A DNA stretch of 64,000 nucleotides from Streblospio benedicti (Eukaryota; Annelida; Polychaeta; Spionida; Spionidae). The stretch covers positions 32,441,171 to 32,505,170 of the forward strand of contig CM032669.1 in the NCBI GenBank assembly GCA_019095985.1, in the 5' to 3' direction. Under the pieces are notes generated by a model. It saw nothing but the letters and a program-made list of their open reading frames with translations, did not search any database and was not told the DNA's origin. Shown in pieces: positions 36,651-49,440 of the stretch (positions are counted from its first letter, which is position 1; each line of letters opens with the position of its first letter). A program made the position numbers and the translations under genes.

Positions 36651-37368
36651 TAATTATGCGTGAGATTCATTTATATAATTGTCACTAACTCTGTACCTAT
36701 GGTTAAAATGTGTGATGAATGTATTCACATTCTGTTCCAACATAACTGTAAATTCTTATTAAATATAAAGAATTATATGCGGGTTTTGTTCCGGTTGTTC
36801 TATATCCGTGGGTGTGGATGTCGGCTCTATTTCTAATAATCATGCATGAACTTGGGTGCGGGTTTCAAGATAGTAACTAAGACTCTAAATGTGATAATGG
36901 ATAAATGGTTAATAGTCATGTTCAAATGATAAGAAAAAAACATACGTTTTCAGACGTTGACATTAACTAATACTCGTATATATTTGCAAAAATTGAAACA
37001 TGTTGCCATCTACAGTGATTTCATTCATTCTTTATGTCCTTAGTGCTGTTTAGACGTATCGGCCTTATGAAGTCATTACCCTTATTACAGTGAGGTCAAT
37101 GACAAATACATGAGAAATTTTCCAGGCAACTATTACAATCTATGAGTATAAAGTCACGCAAGCTGCTTTCCTTATAATTAACATTCACTGTTAGAATGAA
37201 GAGCAAGCAGCTGCTCTGCGGATGCTCCATAACAAGTAACCCACGAATGCTAGGCTGTTGCTCAGTGCAGATGCCCATATAAACAAAATAGTCATATTGT
37301 GAGCATGTAGCCCTATGCATCTGGCCGGTTTATTAGGCATCTACATCGAATAGAAAGGCCTGTTTAAT

Positions 37369-38931
37369 ATGTCGCCAAATTTTAGTAGAGGTTATAGGCT
37401 TGCAAACAGAACGCATACGTCATACACACAGGATAGAAACTTGGTGATCACTGCTCGTGGATTTGGTTATGACAAGGCATTGATATTCGGTGTAATCCAA
37501 GTATTAACCGGGATAGGAGCACTCATATTAGGAGTTGTTGCAGTGCCAAGCAGGGCATGGGGGTACCGCTACGGGAGTGGATTTTGGGGTGGCTGCGTGT
37601 ACTTGTTGGCAGGTGCATTTGGATTGGCATCTGCAAGAAAGAAAACTCAATCTACAGTTATAGTGTTTATGGTGTTGTCCATAATGGGCACTACTATTGC
37701 AATGACTCAATTAGCTTTAGCTGCACTCGGTATTGCATCGGACCATCTTCTATTTTATGAGCTTAAGGTGTATGAGGGATCTGCATTAGTTGTGCACTGC
37801 ATGTTTGTGGTTGTGTCCATAGTGGAGATAGTTACTGGCTCTATGGCATCTGTGCTAGGCTGCAAGACTGTGTGTGCATCTTGGTACCAAGAGGAGGACA
37901 TTGACTTCGCTAATATTGAACACCACGTGCATTATGCTCCTCCTGGAAGTCATAATTTCATGCCCTCCTCGACAAATCACATGAGAAGAAGTAACATAGA
38001 CTGCCATTCATCCCTTATTGATGCAGAGGATTCTAATGATCTCTCGCGCGACTCAAATGGCTTCTCGTTACACAATGCTGATGGTGTTTCACTTCAGAAT
38101 ACTGCTGGTCAGCAAATTGCGTACATACCGATGCCTACATCAAGTGGATCTATGTTTCCCAGACCAAATACATACGTGATGCAAGCATCGAATGTATCAT
38201 CAGGATTCAGTCAAATAATGTATGTTATGCCAACATCTTCGCCATGCCCCCAGCCTGGTACGCCCAGCATGACAGAAAACCGAGCACCCGGAACACCCCC
38301 TCCTTCATATAGCACCCTCAATCTCAGCCATATTGAATCTGGAATAGCTGGACATGTAGCAGATACTCACCATAGTCCAGATAATGGTGTCTGTGAAGAT
38401 GCAATGGATGATACGAGTGCAAGAAATGGGACTGGACTTCCCCAGATTTCTGGAATGAACACGTTTTCAACTAGTTCTATTGTAAACCACCCAAATTACC
38501 AGACGCAATATAGCATTACTCAAAATTTGCAAAATACATTGTCATCTCAGAGCACATTCAGTGATTCAACAGGTGAAGATGCGTCGCCTGGAGAAAGAAA
38601 TGACCGATCACATTCAGATCAGCGCAATTTTGGTCATACCAGTGAAACACGTGATGATGATGATGAACAGGCGATACCTCAGGACTTAGATATTGCAAAT
38701 GCATATGGCATTACAAGGTCTCGTGTTGAATATATACTGAGGGGGGTGAGATCAACAGGCAATGAAAGTGGCTCTCAGGCAGGTGAATCTGTGAATCAGG
38801 CAACTTTGCTCAGTTATACCAGGTCTCCAACTAGACGACCCCGGGGGGAAGGTCGTCGTATAAGGATGGTAGATACAAGAGAAAATATGCTAGATGATGA
38901 GGAACTGGAGATTGTATGGCATCACCAATGA
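37369..38931 (+). CDS. Four-transmembrane CD20/ENTREP-like protein with a long PPxY-bearing tail
   Basis: A single uninterrupted 520-codon frame. Four hydrophobic helices lie at about residues 35-57 (ALIFGVIQVLTGIGALILG), 66-87 (GFWGGCVYLLAGAFGLASAR), 93-120 and 136-165, with short termini and the GFWGG...SARKK pattern typical of the MS4A/CD20-like fold. The remaining 350 residues are Ser/Thr/Pro-rich and polar, with PPPSYSTL near residue 309, a PPxY site that WW-domain ubiquitin ligases of the Nedd4/ITCH type bind. Four helices plus a PPxY tail suggest kinship with ENTREP (FAM189) proteins, but MS4A membership is also possible. The first ATG, 33 residues before helix 1, is taken as start. 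The single-exon state is notable. The frame is intact. Confidence 0.75.
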   Translation: MSPNFSRGYRLANRTHTSYTQDRNLVITARGFGYDKALIFGVIQVLTGIGALILGVVAVPSRAWGYRYGSGFWGGCVYLLAGAFGLASARKKTQSTVIVFMVLSIMGTTIAMTQLALAALGIASDHLLFYELKVYEGSALVVHCMFVVVSIVEIVTGSMASVLGCKTVCASWYQEEDIDFANIEHHVHYAPPGSHNFMPSSTNHMRRSNIDCHSSLIDAEDSNDLSRDSNGFSLHNADGVSLQNTAGQQIAYIPMPTSSGSMFPRPNTYVMQASNVSSGFSQIMYVMPTSSPCPQPGTPSMTENRAPGTPPPSYSTLNLSHIESGIAGHVADTHHSPDNGVCEDAMDDTSARNGTGLPQISGMNTFSTSSIVNHPNYQTQYSITQNLQNTLSSQSTFSDSTGEDASPGERNDRSHSDQRNFGHTSETRDDDDEQAIPQDLDIANAYGITRSRVEYILRGVRSTGNESGSQAGESVNQATLLSYTRSPTRRPRGEGRRIRMVDTRENMLDDEELEIVWHHQ

Positions 38932-40693
38932 TGTGTGCTCAAATTTCGAATTGATTATTTCCTGTTCAAAGAGCAATTTCAAACTTTTTTTCACATTTCC
39001 AATGTTTGTGATTAGTGTGTTGCTTGAATTGTGATTTGTTGTCTTCCAGTTGTGAATATTTTTATATGTAAGCACCCAAAGATGAACTTAGCGTCACATT
39101 GTTTTTAGAATTATAGTTTTTATGTAAGTCATGAAAGGTCTACTATTAAAATTATCCAATCATGCACTGAAATTGTAGTTTTGTTTAATCATTCACAAAG
39201 CGTCAACAGAAGGTGCACTTGATAAATAATGGTGGTGGGCATGATTGTTTACTTAGAATTATAAGTCAGTCTCTAAATCAGAGCATAGCATCCTGTCAAA
39301 TGCAAAATGAATGCAGTAATTTAAAAAAGACCTTAGGTTGGGCTCATTAATTAAGTGATGTGGGAGGGTGGGGGCGGGGGGTATATTGCAAGGGTAGGGG
39401 TTGTATATGTTCCAACCAAACATCCGAGGGGTGTCATCCAAATACCTCACGATATGTCTACACTTCTTATTAATCTGAAATAGCCACATATTGCAACTAA
39501 TGTCATTCCATTATGTGTTTGTTTTGTTTGTTTTTCCCCAGACCCGTTTAGATATTTTTTTTCCAACTCAACTCACGTCATAACGTTACACGACCTTAAA
39601 GACCAATGCTGTGATTCCATGTCAAATATTTATAATTTAGTTTAAATATATATAGTGGCCCTTCATATGAAAACAGCCACACAGAACACAACTCTGTTCA
39701 CATGGATGTGCATATGTTAGACTGACTCTAATAGACTGATGTTTAAATTTCATAGCATTTTTTTTCTGAAGGCTGGCTTTTAAATGCTGATATTGGTAAA
39801 TTTAGTTTAAAAACATGCGGTCAGAGTCCTAGCATCAACTCTGTTCCTAGCATATGGACTTTCTAAGTGAATACAGTCTTTATCAGGCTTTGCATACAAA
39901 ACAAAACCATGTGCTCACTGGTAGCACTCACGTTGCTATAGAATGTCTTTTTTTGCATACAAGACAAAACCATGATTTGGTAGTTTACAACAAGTAAATA
40001 CATGTACGTAACTAATGTTTAGTATTTCACAATGACCTAATAAATATGCCTTACTAAGTTGCTAAATATACTCTTGTAGTATGCAAAATAAGAAAACTTA
40101 GTTTTTCTTAATTTCATTTATATACACACTTATAATGTGTATGCTATCAGTGATATAATCAAACATTTTTTGTGTGATACTGAGAGATGTACAGTTTACT
40201 TTCTATGAAATTTCCATTTTCCCAATAGAATCAATATTCGTGTTATTACACATTCTTTGAAATCCCCAATTGAAGTACATGTATAAAAATATAACATTTG
40301 CCATGAATAAAAACATACTAAATCTAAACAATCCCATAGATCAACCACATTCAAGGCTTGCATAAACCTAGTTGTCATGCTGTTGGGTGTTGGTGACAGA
40401 GAGATTATTGTTTCTCTATGACCTCTATGGCATCGCATAAGTGACTTGTCTGTCACAGTAGACACTCATGCCTATACATACACTGCCAGAAACATTGCTA
40501 GCATGAGATATTGTATGCATATGCATGTAAACAAAACATAGCCAGAAACACACTCCAGTATGTATACATGACCAACACATGTGAGAGCTGATTACGGCTG
40601 TATTTGTTATGTGCTAGTAAATATTCAACAGGCTATGACGTAGCCGGTGTGGCCAAGCTAAGGCTGCGTGACGTCACCAGCTAGGGATTAGCA
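38932..40693. other. 3' flank and intergenic DNA
   Basis: AT-rich, no supported gene. ACAAGACAAAACCATG-like phrases are repeated at about 39897 and 39959. A GC-rich patch near 39360-39430 has G-runs. The first part is presumably the 3' untranslated region of the four-helix gene. Confidence 0.45.
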
Positions 40694-40800
40694 AAGGCCA
40701 AGAATATCATCTCGCTAAGCTGAGACATTTAGACTGCGGCTGTTTCTGAGTGCTATGATCACAGGTTTCAATAATCTTTTTAAATGATATTCTTGGCCTT
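40694..40800. repeat. Short inverted-repeat element
   Basis: AAGGCCAAGAATATCAT at the left and ATGATATTCTTGGCCTT at the right are exact inverted complements around about 70 bases. Non-coding; probably a miniature element. Confidence 0.7.
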
Positions 40801-40969
40801 GACAAAGGCTAATGTAATGTAGTCCCAGTATATGCCTTTTGGTTGAAATTATACAAACAAAATAAGTATGATTTCATGTTTTTATATTTTGGTGCTATTT
40901 TTTTCTTATGTTGTTTATTACAAATGATTTACATGTCCTCAATGGATTATTTGATCAATAAAGTACAGT

Positions 40970-41055
40970 AGAACCTCTCTATTAGGACCACCTTCGGGAC
41001 TAGTGTTAGTTGGTCTCAATAGAGAGGTGGTCTCTATACAGAGGTTCATTTTGGT
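40970..41055. repeat. Inverted-repeat terminus resembling a Tc1/pogo-type element end
   Basis: GTAGAACCTCTCTATTAGGACC at the left faces GGTCTCTATACAGAGGTTCA at the right, forming an imperfect palindrome of about 80 bases. Animal DNA transposons of the Tigger/pogo group often begin with CAGT-GAACCTCTCTAT-like ends; assignment is by resemblance only. Confidence 0.5.
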
Positions 41056-42969
41056 AGGTTTATAACTCTGCATCTTCTAACAGAGCTATCATGTTATTGT
41101 CATGATATGCGACGGCTTCTTCATGTATTTCATCACTACCATGAACTAACAAGTCATCTGCATTTGCTTCAACACCTTTCTAGACCTTTCATCAGCTCCA
41201 GAACTCTTCGCTGGAATTCTTCAGGGATTGATGAGATTACAAATGTTTATGATCAGTTAAAGAGTAACCTAGCCCATATTCATGAGTTTGTCTCCATTAT
41301 AGGAGATTAGATCTAGCTTTTTATTGCTCCGTTTAAGTGGAGGTTCTTTGGAGTCAAATATGTTGCAGCAAAGGGTCGGGAGCTAACTGCAGCACTGTTG
41401 TCTAATTGGAACACAGTCACTTGCTTTCTCCGTGCGTTTGCTCCTTGGCGCCTAACAAATGTGTTTACAAGGTATCTCATATGTCCTGATGTGATTGCAA
41501 ATACTCCACTATCTTCATCTAGCCCAATTTCTTCTGCACCGACTTGAAGCATATATAGTTTTGCCACTGCTGTGGCATAAGCTTTCAAAGTGTTTTTTGT
41601 TTTTGTTTTTTTGTTTTTTTTTTTCGATGGCACTTTGCACATTTTTACCCCCTCTTCGAAAGATGTATAACATCATAAGTACACTTCTTAATAGCATCGC
41701 TATCACATTTTCTCTTTTCTGCCCTTTTCTTCATCCCAGAACGTTTCTTATTTCTCACTGTGTGAATCATTTCCACTTCGCCATTCATGGCTTTCAGTTG
41801 CTGGGATGACGTCGCCGACGCTCTACAGGTATCAATGCAGCTTTGTGACAATATATAACGATGAGCCGTTCTGTAAAGTCACCATAAACATCAGCATCTA
41901 CAAATCTATTTGTCACGGTGTGTTTTTGTGTGATCATATATCACATGCTGGTAATATAGGACACAAATGTGCAAAACAGCTACGGTTTTTAAACAGTTTA
42001 ATAGCCAATACCTTGAATATTTTCAGTCTTGAACAAACCATTAAAAAGCAGTTAAAACCATTGTTAAAAGGCAAATCCTGTGAAGTGGAGAGGCACCCAT
42101 TACTATGCCACACATAAAGTTACTGGTATTTGCATGTAATCAGAACTAGTTTATATGCAGAAAAAGACAGATTGTATTTATTATCCCTTTTGATTAAATA
42201 GATATCATGGATATATCATAACTTGGGCTTCCCCAGATTGCCTGTTCAGTATGTTAAAATGTCATTTCTTTCTTTAAATGCTTATATAGACCTATGAATG
42301 ATCATTAGGTGGTGAACAGAACAATGTGATGTGCACCTGTATAACTATATACGTGTGTTTGGTTGATGCAAATCATATATACATCCTCATCAATTTTGAG
42401 CTTATCATTCAATTCAATGATTATTGGAAATACCCCTCGTTCAAAGAGTTTGAATTCAGCTGAACATTTTCCACTGCTAAAGCCAATCAAGGCCAGGAAA
42501 TGTTAGGTTCAGTTCAGTCAAATTGCAATGTAAAACCAATCTGCAATATTGTGAACACGTAGCTTGGTGGATACATATTATATAATTTTATCTTTTACTT
42601 TGATTTGATTTGATATTCTTCAGGAACTAATGTTCCTAGGATAGCACATGAAAGCGTACATATATATGTAATGCTTATTTCCAGTGTGGCTCTTGTTTGT
42701 TTGGCAGGTTAGGTAACCAACTGAGCCAGGGGTGTACTGGAGGGATCACACTAGCTATAGTTTTCAAACTAGGTGAGTTCTTTTACGTGCAGAGGGATGA
42801 CTGTCCTCTACACGGGACACGCCTTTTAATGAGGCTTCCGAACCTTTTGTAAAATACATAATTTTTTAAATGTCTCACATCATCATGTATTTACCCAAAG
42901 TGCCTATCCAATGCTTCCCCACTGCCCCAACCAATGTAGGGTATCAACATGTATTTTGCACTGTTCGGT
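41056..42969. other. Region with short unassigned open frames
   Basis: Minus-strand frames at 41313-41642 (109 codons) and 41645-41851, and plus-strand frames at 41107-41310 and 41806-42117, have no motif I recognise. The minus-strand 41645-41851 peptide is Lys/Arg-rich (RNKKRSGMKKRAEKRK) and could be a decayed exon. No complete gene is supported. Confidence 0.35.
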
Positions 42970-44255
42970 GGTAGAGCTAAGTTACCTTGTTACCTTGTGT
43001 CGTGATGTTCCCACGTAGTACGCGGCACCCCAGGTTTTGCTGCTGGGTGGGCAGCTGCACGCTGGCTGGTGGATGCTGCAGGGGCAGACTTTGCATCAAG
43101 CAGGAGGAGGCGCCGATGGTGTAAGGCAAAACACAGCCTTCTGGTGATGGTCTCTGCCTTCTGCAGCCGGTGATCTTCTTGTGTGGCATGAGACGGGTCT
43201 AATATTATCTTTAGCTGGCACTCTAAGTTACTTGGGATCAAGATTGGCACATCTTGTAATTCTTGTAGGTACCTTTTTCTGATGTCCTCAAGAGCACTAC
43301 ATTCGCAGAGGAAGTGTTTCCTTGTTTCTGTTTCGAGTCCACACAGTGGACATAGGCCTGAATGGGTTCCTCCTCTGTGCATTAGCGCCTTCCTCCCCTC
43401 CAGTTGGTACGTCCCTGTCAGAAGCTTGGCTTTTACTACAGCTCGGTTGATCTCCCTAACATTGGAGCCTGCTGAGGTCCATACATGGTGGGTTCTTCGT
43501 GTTGAACAAGAGGCGAGGTTAATGTACCTCGTACTAGCATGTTTGGAACATTCTTCCTTGAGGGCTTCCGTGTGAAAGACATGGATTGCACGCTTGACCT
43601 CTCTTTTCCAGCCATCTTTAGATGGAGTGTTCAGTAACAGATCATGAGCAGAGGGCAGACCGTACATGTGTGTCAGCATCCGAACACCAGATGTCCAGGA
43701 GTTGCTGGACAGATCCTTGAGGGCCAGCTGTCTTTTGATAATTCGGTACTCTGCTGAAGAGGTATCGCGGAGGAGTCTGGTAAAGGTGGTTAGAACTCGC
43801 TTGTGGATTTCACCCTCAATGGGCAAAATGCCGCATAGGAGGTAGGTGACAGGGTTGGATGTACACTCAGGCAGGTGTTGCAGCTGTTTCATGGTCTTCC
43901 GCTGATACGCTTCCATAATCCCGACCGCAGAGGGATTGATGAGGGTGACCTCTAGGTTGTGTACCACACGTGGTAGGATGTAGGTGGACCATACTTTCAT
44001 TGAGGTGCATGGATTTAGTCCATTAAGTCCATGGAGCCCTGCTCTAAAGAGACTGTACATGGTTCTCCTTCCCACCTGGACACGTTTCTCGGCAGCTTCA
44101 ACATCAAAGCAGATCTGATTGCTCTTTCGTACTAACCCTAGATGATCCTGGCTGTGAACCACCTCTATGGCACTGCCTTGCAGATTCCATAGCTTATGTT
44201 CGTGTTTGTGTGTCCAGTTCCTGGATACTTCGCTGTTATGGACGATAACCTTGGT
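42970..44255 (-). mobile_element. LINE, 3' portion (C-terminal RT region), 5'-truncated
   Basis: One open frame runs on the minus strand from about 44255 to 42990, with IVHNSEVSRNWTHKHEHKLW, LFRAGLHGLNGLNP, VWSTYILPRVVHNLEV, then a CCHC-like CPLCGLETETRKHFLCEC near 43370-43320, typical of the C-terminal end of LINE ORF2 proteins. The reverse-transcriptase core is absent because of 5' truncation. The 3' end has a short AAGGTAAC tandem tail near 42980-43000 (plus strand GTTACCTTGTTACC). The frame is intact over about 420 codons, so the insertion may be young. It ends about 130 bases upstream of the RING gene start. Confidence 0.8.
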
Positions 44256-44385
44256 TTTAGTATATTAATTTGCAGCATGTGTCGCACCAATTATCGAATT
44301 TGGTCTCAAGCCTACCTGACAACAATATTTTGCGACACAAGTGGGACTTTTAAATATTTGTGGATCTAAATACATTCATTTATTA

Positions 44386-47121
44386 ATGGCGAAACGAAAA
44401 TCTGATAATGTATTTGGAGATATCGACGAAAGGTGCGTTGTGTTGTATTCATTAAAGGTGGCTCAAGGCAGCAACCATATCAATATTAAATGGTTGTTGC
44501 CTTGAGCCACAGTGTTCCTTAGGCATAGCCATAGGCATAGAGTAGATAGTACTAGGAGATCTACTAAAAGTATCTACTAATTTCTATACCCCCCCCCCAA
44601 ACACACACGCACGCACGCGCGCCTTTTTATCTATCAATTAGTCATCATAGAAGCCTAGTGAACAAGCCTATTCTAAGGGACGGGGAGGGGGCAGAGAATT
44701 TTCTGAAAATTTATGTTCAGAGTCGGAGACACCCCCTCCCCCGATTGCCTCCCTCCCCCCACCCCTCTTTTATTCATGTATAAAGTTGATGGCCTGCCCT
44801 CAATTTCCAAGTACAAAGTTGGTGCCGCCCTTAATTTCCTCTTGCCCCCTCCTTATAAATATGAACAGTACCTATAAGTATATGAAAGAAATCTTGGATT
44901 TCAAGGTTTCTATAATAAGCTTTTTTATTAATTATTTTTTTTTTATTTTTTTTTTGCAGATACTTTCTGAATCCTGAGTCTGTGAGTAAGCATTTATTTT
45001 GCTCTATTTGTCAAGAAGTGTTCACAGATCCTCAAAGAGCACCTTGCGGCCATAGCTACTGCAAACAGGTGTTTTTTTCAATTGGTATTCAGAGCTATTT
45101 CATTTCAAAATATCCATCTAAAAGGGACTTTGAATGCATGTAATCTAACCTATATGTTAGTTACCACTAATTATCTACGATGATTATAATTTATCTAGTC
45201 ACCATGTACATAATATTCTCTATGCTATTATATGGTGAGAATATTTAAAATGGTAACCGGTATGTAATTATTCATATACTTAGTTTGTTTTTTCAATTTA
45301 CCAATGATCAATGTTTCATAATTTTCAATACTATTCCAGTGTATTTTGCCGTGGCTTAAGCAAAGCAAATCTTGCCCAGAAGACAGGTATGGTTGATCCT
45401 TTACTATCAAAATGTAATTGTCTGACTTCTATTGAATTATTTGTATAAAACCTATGTACATAGACTTAGGTAAAGCATGTCATATTGCGAATGCTCTGCT
45501 CGTGTATTTTTTTAGAAAGTCACTTCATCCTCACCAATTACATCATGATTTTATATTGGAAAACATTGTTGGTGATCAGCAGGTAAGTAAGTATTCATAA
45601 AATAAATATATACATGTATGTTTATAATTGTTTGTTTAGTAATTTGCCTGGTTATGACTATCTCTTTTAGGTAGCATGTTCTTTTCGAAGACTGGGTTGT
45701 GATTACGTGGGCCCTCTACAAATGCAAGCTCATCATAAAAAATTGTGTACCTTCAACCCTGCAAATGTTCCAGACTTTTTGAAAAAAGATCTACAGGAAA
45801 CTGCATCAAAATCAAGCAGCATAAATGACAGCGCATGTGGTAAAAATTTCATGATTGACCTCATATTCCTATGTCAATCAGGGCTCTACGTTAAGGATTG
45901 TTCCGTTGTCCTGAACAACCATTTTTAAAATCAGGGCAACCAAAAGTTGGAGGGTGGTTGTCCTGTGGGACAACCAATTTCAAATTTCAAAATAAAAGTA
46001 ATGCAAGATATGCATTTCAAAACCCTGTGTCACCTAAATTGAATCGAGAATTTTTTTCATTCCCCCCAACACATCAAGTAACATTTGCATTTTCATATCT
46101 TTCCAAAATTATCTGTGACATTCTACGTAGTTTCAAAACTTTCAGCACTCGTATGGTATGGTATTCTATTTACAAAAATTCATTAAAATACATAAATTTT
46201 CATGCCTACAAATATTATAGGGCTTTGTTTGAAGGTTGGAGGAGTTTCTAAAATAAATTGTGTGAAAATATTACAACATAACTTGAGCTTTTTCGATGAC
46301 AAAATTTTGAACCGTACAATACACATGTGTGAGGATAAAAATCGAATTGCATATTTAATGAATGCGATTCAATTTTTTATTTTTGTATAAAGTTTGTTCA
46401 TGAGAAAAGATTCATTATGACTTTATGTGTACAAATAATTTTGTTTATTTTTTCTTAACATTATGATTGATATAATAATAAAATAAGCTATATAATCTAA
46501 AAAGCTATATCTTTATAGCATAAAACTGAGCGCAAAAATAAGGACAACCTCATGGTAAGTTGGGACAACCAAAATTTGGATGCTGGTTGTCCTGTAGGGA
46601 ACCTCTCACCAGAGTTAACGTACAGCCCTGTCAATAATCCAACCTTTGTCATCAAACTTTCAAATGATAATTTTTTCTTTTGTAACTTTCAATGTAATAG
46701 TACATTTAATTAATTATTGTAGCCATATCAACAAGTAACCACTAAGGATAAAATTTATAAAATATGTTAGCAATGATTAATGAAAGTATTGTTATTATTG
46801 ATTAAGAATTGTTGACAAAGCTTTGCATTCAAAGTATACATTCACCTTTGCCTTAAACTCTCAACATACTTTTCTTCAATAGAGAGTGAAAGTGAAGATT
46901 CAGTGCTTCCAAGTGTTGCAGCACCATCACTGAAGATGAGACTTTTTTCTGCAGGAAATGAAAGGCGTGAATTACTCTGTTCAATGTTTGAAGAAAATGA
47001 AAAGAAAACGATTGAAAAATCTAGTCATAATTTAAAAGACAATACATGTAGTCAGCGTAAAAAGAAAAAAAAAATCTTAAACTTTTTTCTTTTTTTTTGT
47101 ATAATAAATATTTATATTTAA
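44386..47121 (+). CDS. RING-type E3 ubiquitin ligase with TRAF-type zinc finger
   Basis: Six exons, 44386-44432, 44960-45068, 45340-45386, 45516-45582, 45671-45839 and 46883-47121, join in phase to 225 residues. The RING finger uses C30, C33, C45, H47, C50, C53, C64 and, as eighth ligand, D67 (CPED), the variant seen in the NRDP1/RNF41 type. It is followed by a TRAF-type zinc finger (C93, C100, H111 or H112, C116) and a Lys/Ser-rich, probably coiled tail. The protein should transfer ubiquitin from an E2 to unknown substrates. It is shorter than NRDP1 (317 residues) and lacks its C-terminal substrate domain. Orthology is uncertain; RNF151-like proteins are an alternative. Intron 5 holds a TIR element and intron 1 a hairpin. 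The low-complexity C-terminal end (after KKKK) is the least certain part. Confidence 0.85.
44458..44510. repeat. 53-base hairpin in intron 1 of the RING gene
   Basis: GTGGCTCAAGGCAGCAACCAT and ATGGTTGTTGCCTTGAGCCAC are inverted complements with a single mismatch, around an 11-base loop. Stem of about 21 pairs, sense-transcribed with the gene. Could be a miniature transposon or a short precursor-like hairpin. Confidence 0.8.
45879..46630. mobile_element. hAT-like non-autonomous element in intron 5 of the RING gene
   Basis: The ends CAGGGCTCTACGTTAA and TTAACGTACAGCCCTG are inverted complements with one mismatch, and TCAAT flanks both sides. Inside, subterminal copies of GGTTGTCCTGT / GGACAACC repeat in both halves. 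CAGGGCT-type ends are common in hAT elements. There is no transposase frame. Confidence 0.75.
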
Positions 47122-49440
47122 ATGTGCAATATTTATAGATTCATACTAATATTTTTGTTTTCAAAGACGTTTTTTATGTGTTTATATAATACATGTTTCT
47201 CAATGATTATGAAGAATCGTAATACTTGATTGGTAGTCACCAAGTAAGCCAACAAAATAGCTGCAGTGTACTCTTTAAGTTTGTTGTGTTTGTATCTTAA
47301 GTTACCCATTATAAAAAATTAAAAAAAATAAAATAAATAAACAGGTATTCATATTCAGAAGTTTGTTCAATTACGCGTCATGCAAAATCTAATGTGAAAT
47401 CAGAAACTTTAATAAGCGCTGAACTGTGAACATGAAATGCAATCAAAAATATGCCTTTAAGTAGAAGGGAATCTATATCAAATTCATGTTTTTGTCGCAT
47501 TTTATGTAGATCTTTCATAGATAAAACAGGTATTACTAGATAATAATAACAGTATTTTGTGGTATTAGTTGAAACACTCAGGTTTAATTGCTAAATAGAT
47601 GGACATTTCTAAACTGCTGGCGATATGCCGGCGGATGCAGCTGTTGGCTTGGTTAATAATTATTTTTATATAAATGATATAAATATTTCATTTAATGAGA
47701 CTGCTTTGAGTGCCATTTGCTTGTTTTTCTGTACATGCATATTCATTATATTGAGATTTATATGGGTCAAAATTATTTTGAAATTGTATGTATTCTTGGA
47801 GTAGAGATGTTTTATGAAGAATATAAATGATTCTTGTGCCAAAATAAAGTATAGATTTTTAGTATGAATTAGTGAATTACAAATTAAAATACAAAAGTAA
47901 TGTACTGTTATATTGTTATAAACTTTTTTTTTTTCAATTTTTTTATAATCTCTGACAGACTTGTTGCAATCAAATGACAGAAACAGTCACTTTGAAAAAC
48001 CTCTACGGGAGCTTGGATAAGTAACATTGAGGATCGTCATATAGAGAAGAGAAAATTATTAAAACAAGCGACCCCACCCCCACCCTATGGTGTCAATGAA
48101 AGTTGAGTGACGTACCCTACCCCACCACACCATGTTCCGTCAACTTTTTTACACATTTTGCAGCATGTTTGACGTCGATAAGATATAGAATACATACAAA
48201 GGTGTATTATTATACAGTTTTCATATTAGATACAAAATTACTTAAAACATTTTCATTCAGGAAGGGACCATCCCTGTTAGTGCAAAGGAAAATTCCCTGG
48301 CAGATTCAGGTTTTCGGAAAACCGGAGGTGCATACATAGGATTTCATGAGTGCCTACCAACGAAGGCTCGTGTAGATGGCAAAACGCCCCCAGGAAAGCT
48401 TATGTGAAAACATTTCTCAAAGTTTTTGGATAGGGCACAACACTCAGAATCTCCTGATCATGAATGTGATTAAGAACTATAGTCACTTGAGTCTTAGAAT
48501 GACGACATTCAATTGACTTTATATGAAATATATATCAACATTGTTACAAGGAATGCAGATTTACATACAAGATTGAACTTTCTTTCATGAATAATATATG
48601 TTATGACATATTTTTAATTCCCATCTATCATTTATTTTTATTTCTTTTATTTTTTTCACACTAAATACTTCCTGATCACTACAGACTGTGTTGGTTTTTA
48701 CTTCATTATTATCATCCACTAAGTGGAAAATTTTACTTCCAATTTTCCCATTATCCTAAGAATCAAGCTACTACGGCCTCATATACTTGTGTAGGAAGTT
48801 TTATTTCATTGCGAGCAATCACTGATTTTGTTGATTCTTGATTGGTGAAGATGCAACTTGGTATATATGATCAAATTTGATTTGGGCATTAGCAATCACC
48901 AGCTTTTTAAAAATTTATATTGATTGTGTTGATTTGTGACTTTCAATTAATAATTTAATGCAAAAAAGAAATAAAACTTTCATGAAAGATCAATATTTTT
49001 AGTCTAATATTTGCGTCATTTTACTTAAAAATGTCTGAGCTTTGCATTATTAGATTGAGCGACCCCCCTATGGGTGTAGAGAAAACTGATTCCCCCCCCC
49101 CCCCCCTCAAGTCCCCCCCCCCCCCTAGCCAATATGAAAAAAATGCGCTACCCCCACCCCACCAAATGGCCGACCCCTTTGTACAGTAAATTATGCAACC
49201 TCCATAATATCATGCAGAAGTTCCATTTGAATTGCAGACCTCTGCTAAATGGTTTATTTTACGCTTTATTTTACATATTAACGACATCTGTTGACAAGAC
49301 CGATGTCCAAGTTGCGCAGAAAAACTGCGCATTCGTCTTTCTGTTGGGAAACAACATTAATGAAATAGAACATTCAGCGACAATCTAATAAACGTGGTTA
49401 ACAAATATCTCATTTTGTGTGTGTTTCAAAGGACGTAACG
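47122..49440. other. Intergenic DNA between the RING gene and UTP6
   Basis: AT-rich. 48288-48350 resembles the CAGATCCAGG-family element (GGCAGATTCAGGTTTTCGGAA), as a fragment. Two related C-rich blocks at about 48068-48130 and 49060-49180 share GCGACCCC and CTACCCCACC-like phrases. No gene is supported. Confidence 0.5.

Noticed and set aside
41107-41310. 67-codon plus-strand frame as a transposase piece
   Set aside because: No catalytic or DNA-binding motif; it only lies near a transposon-like terminus.
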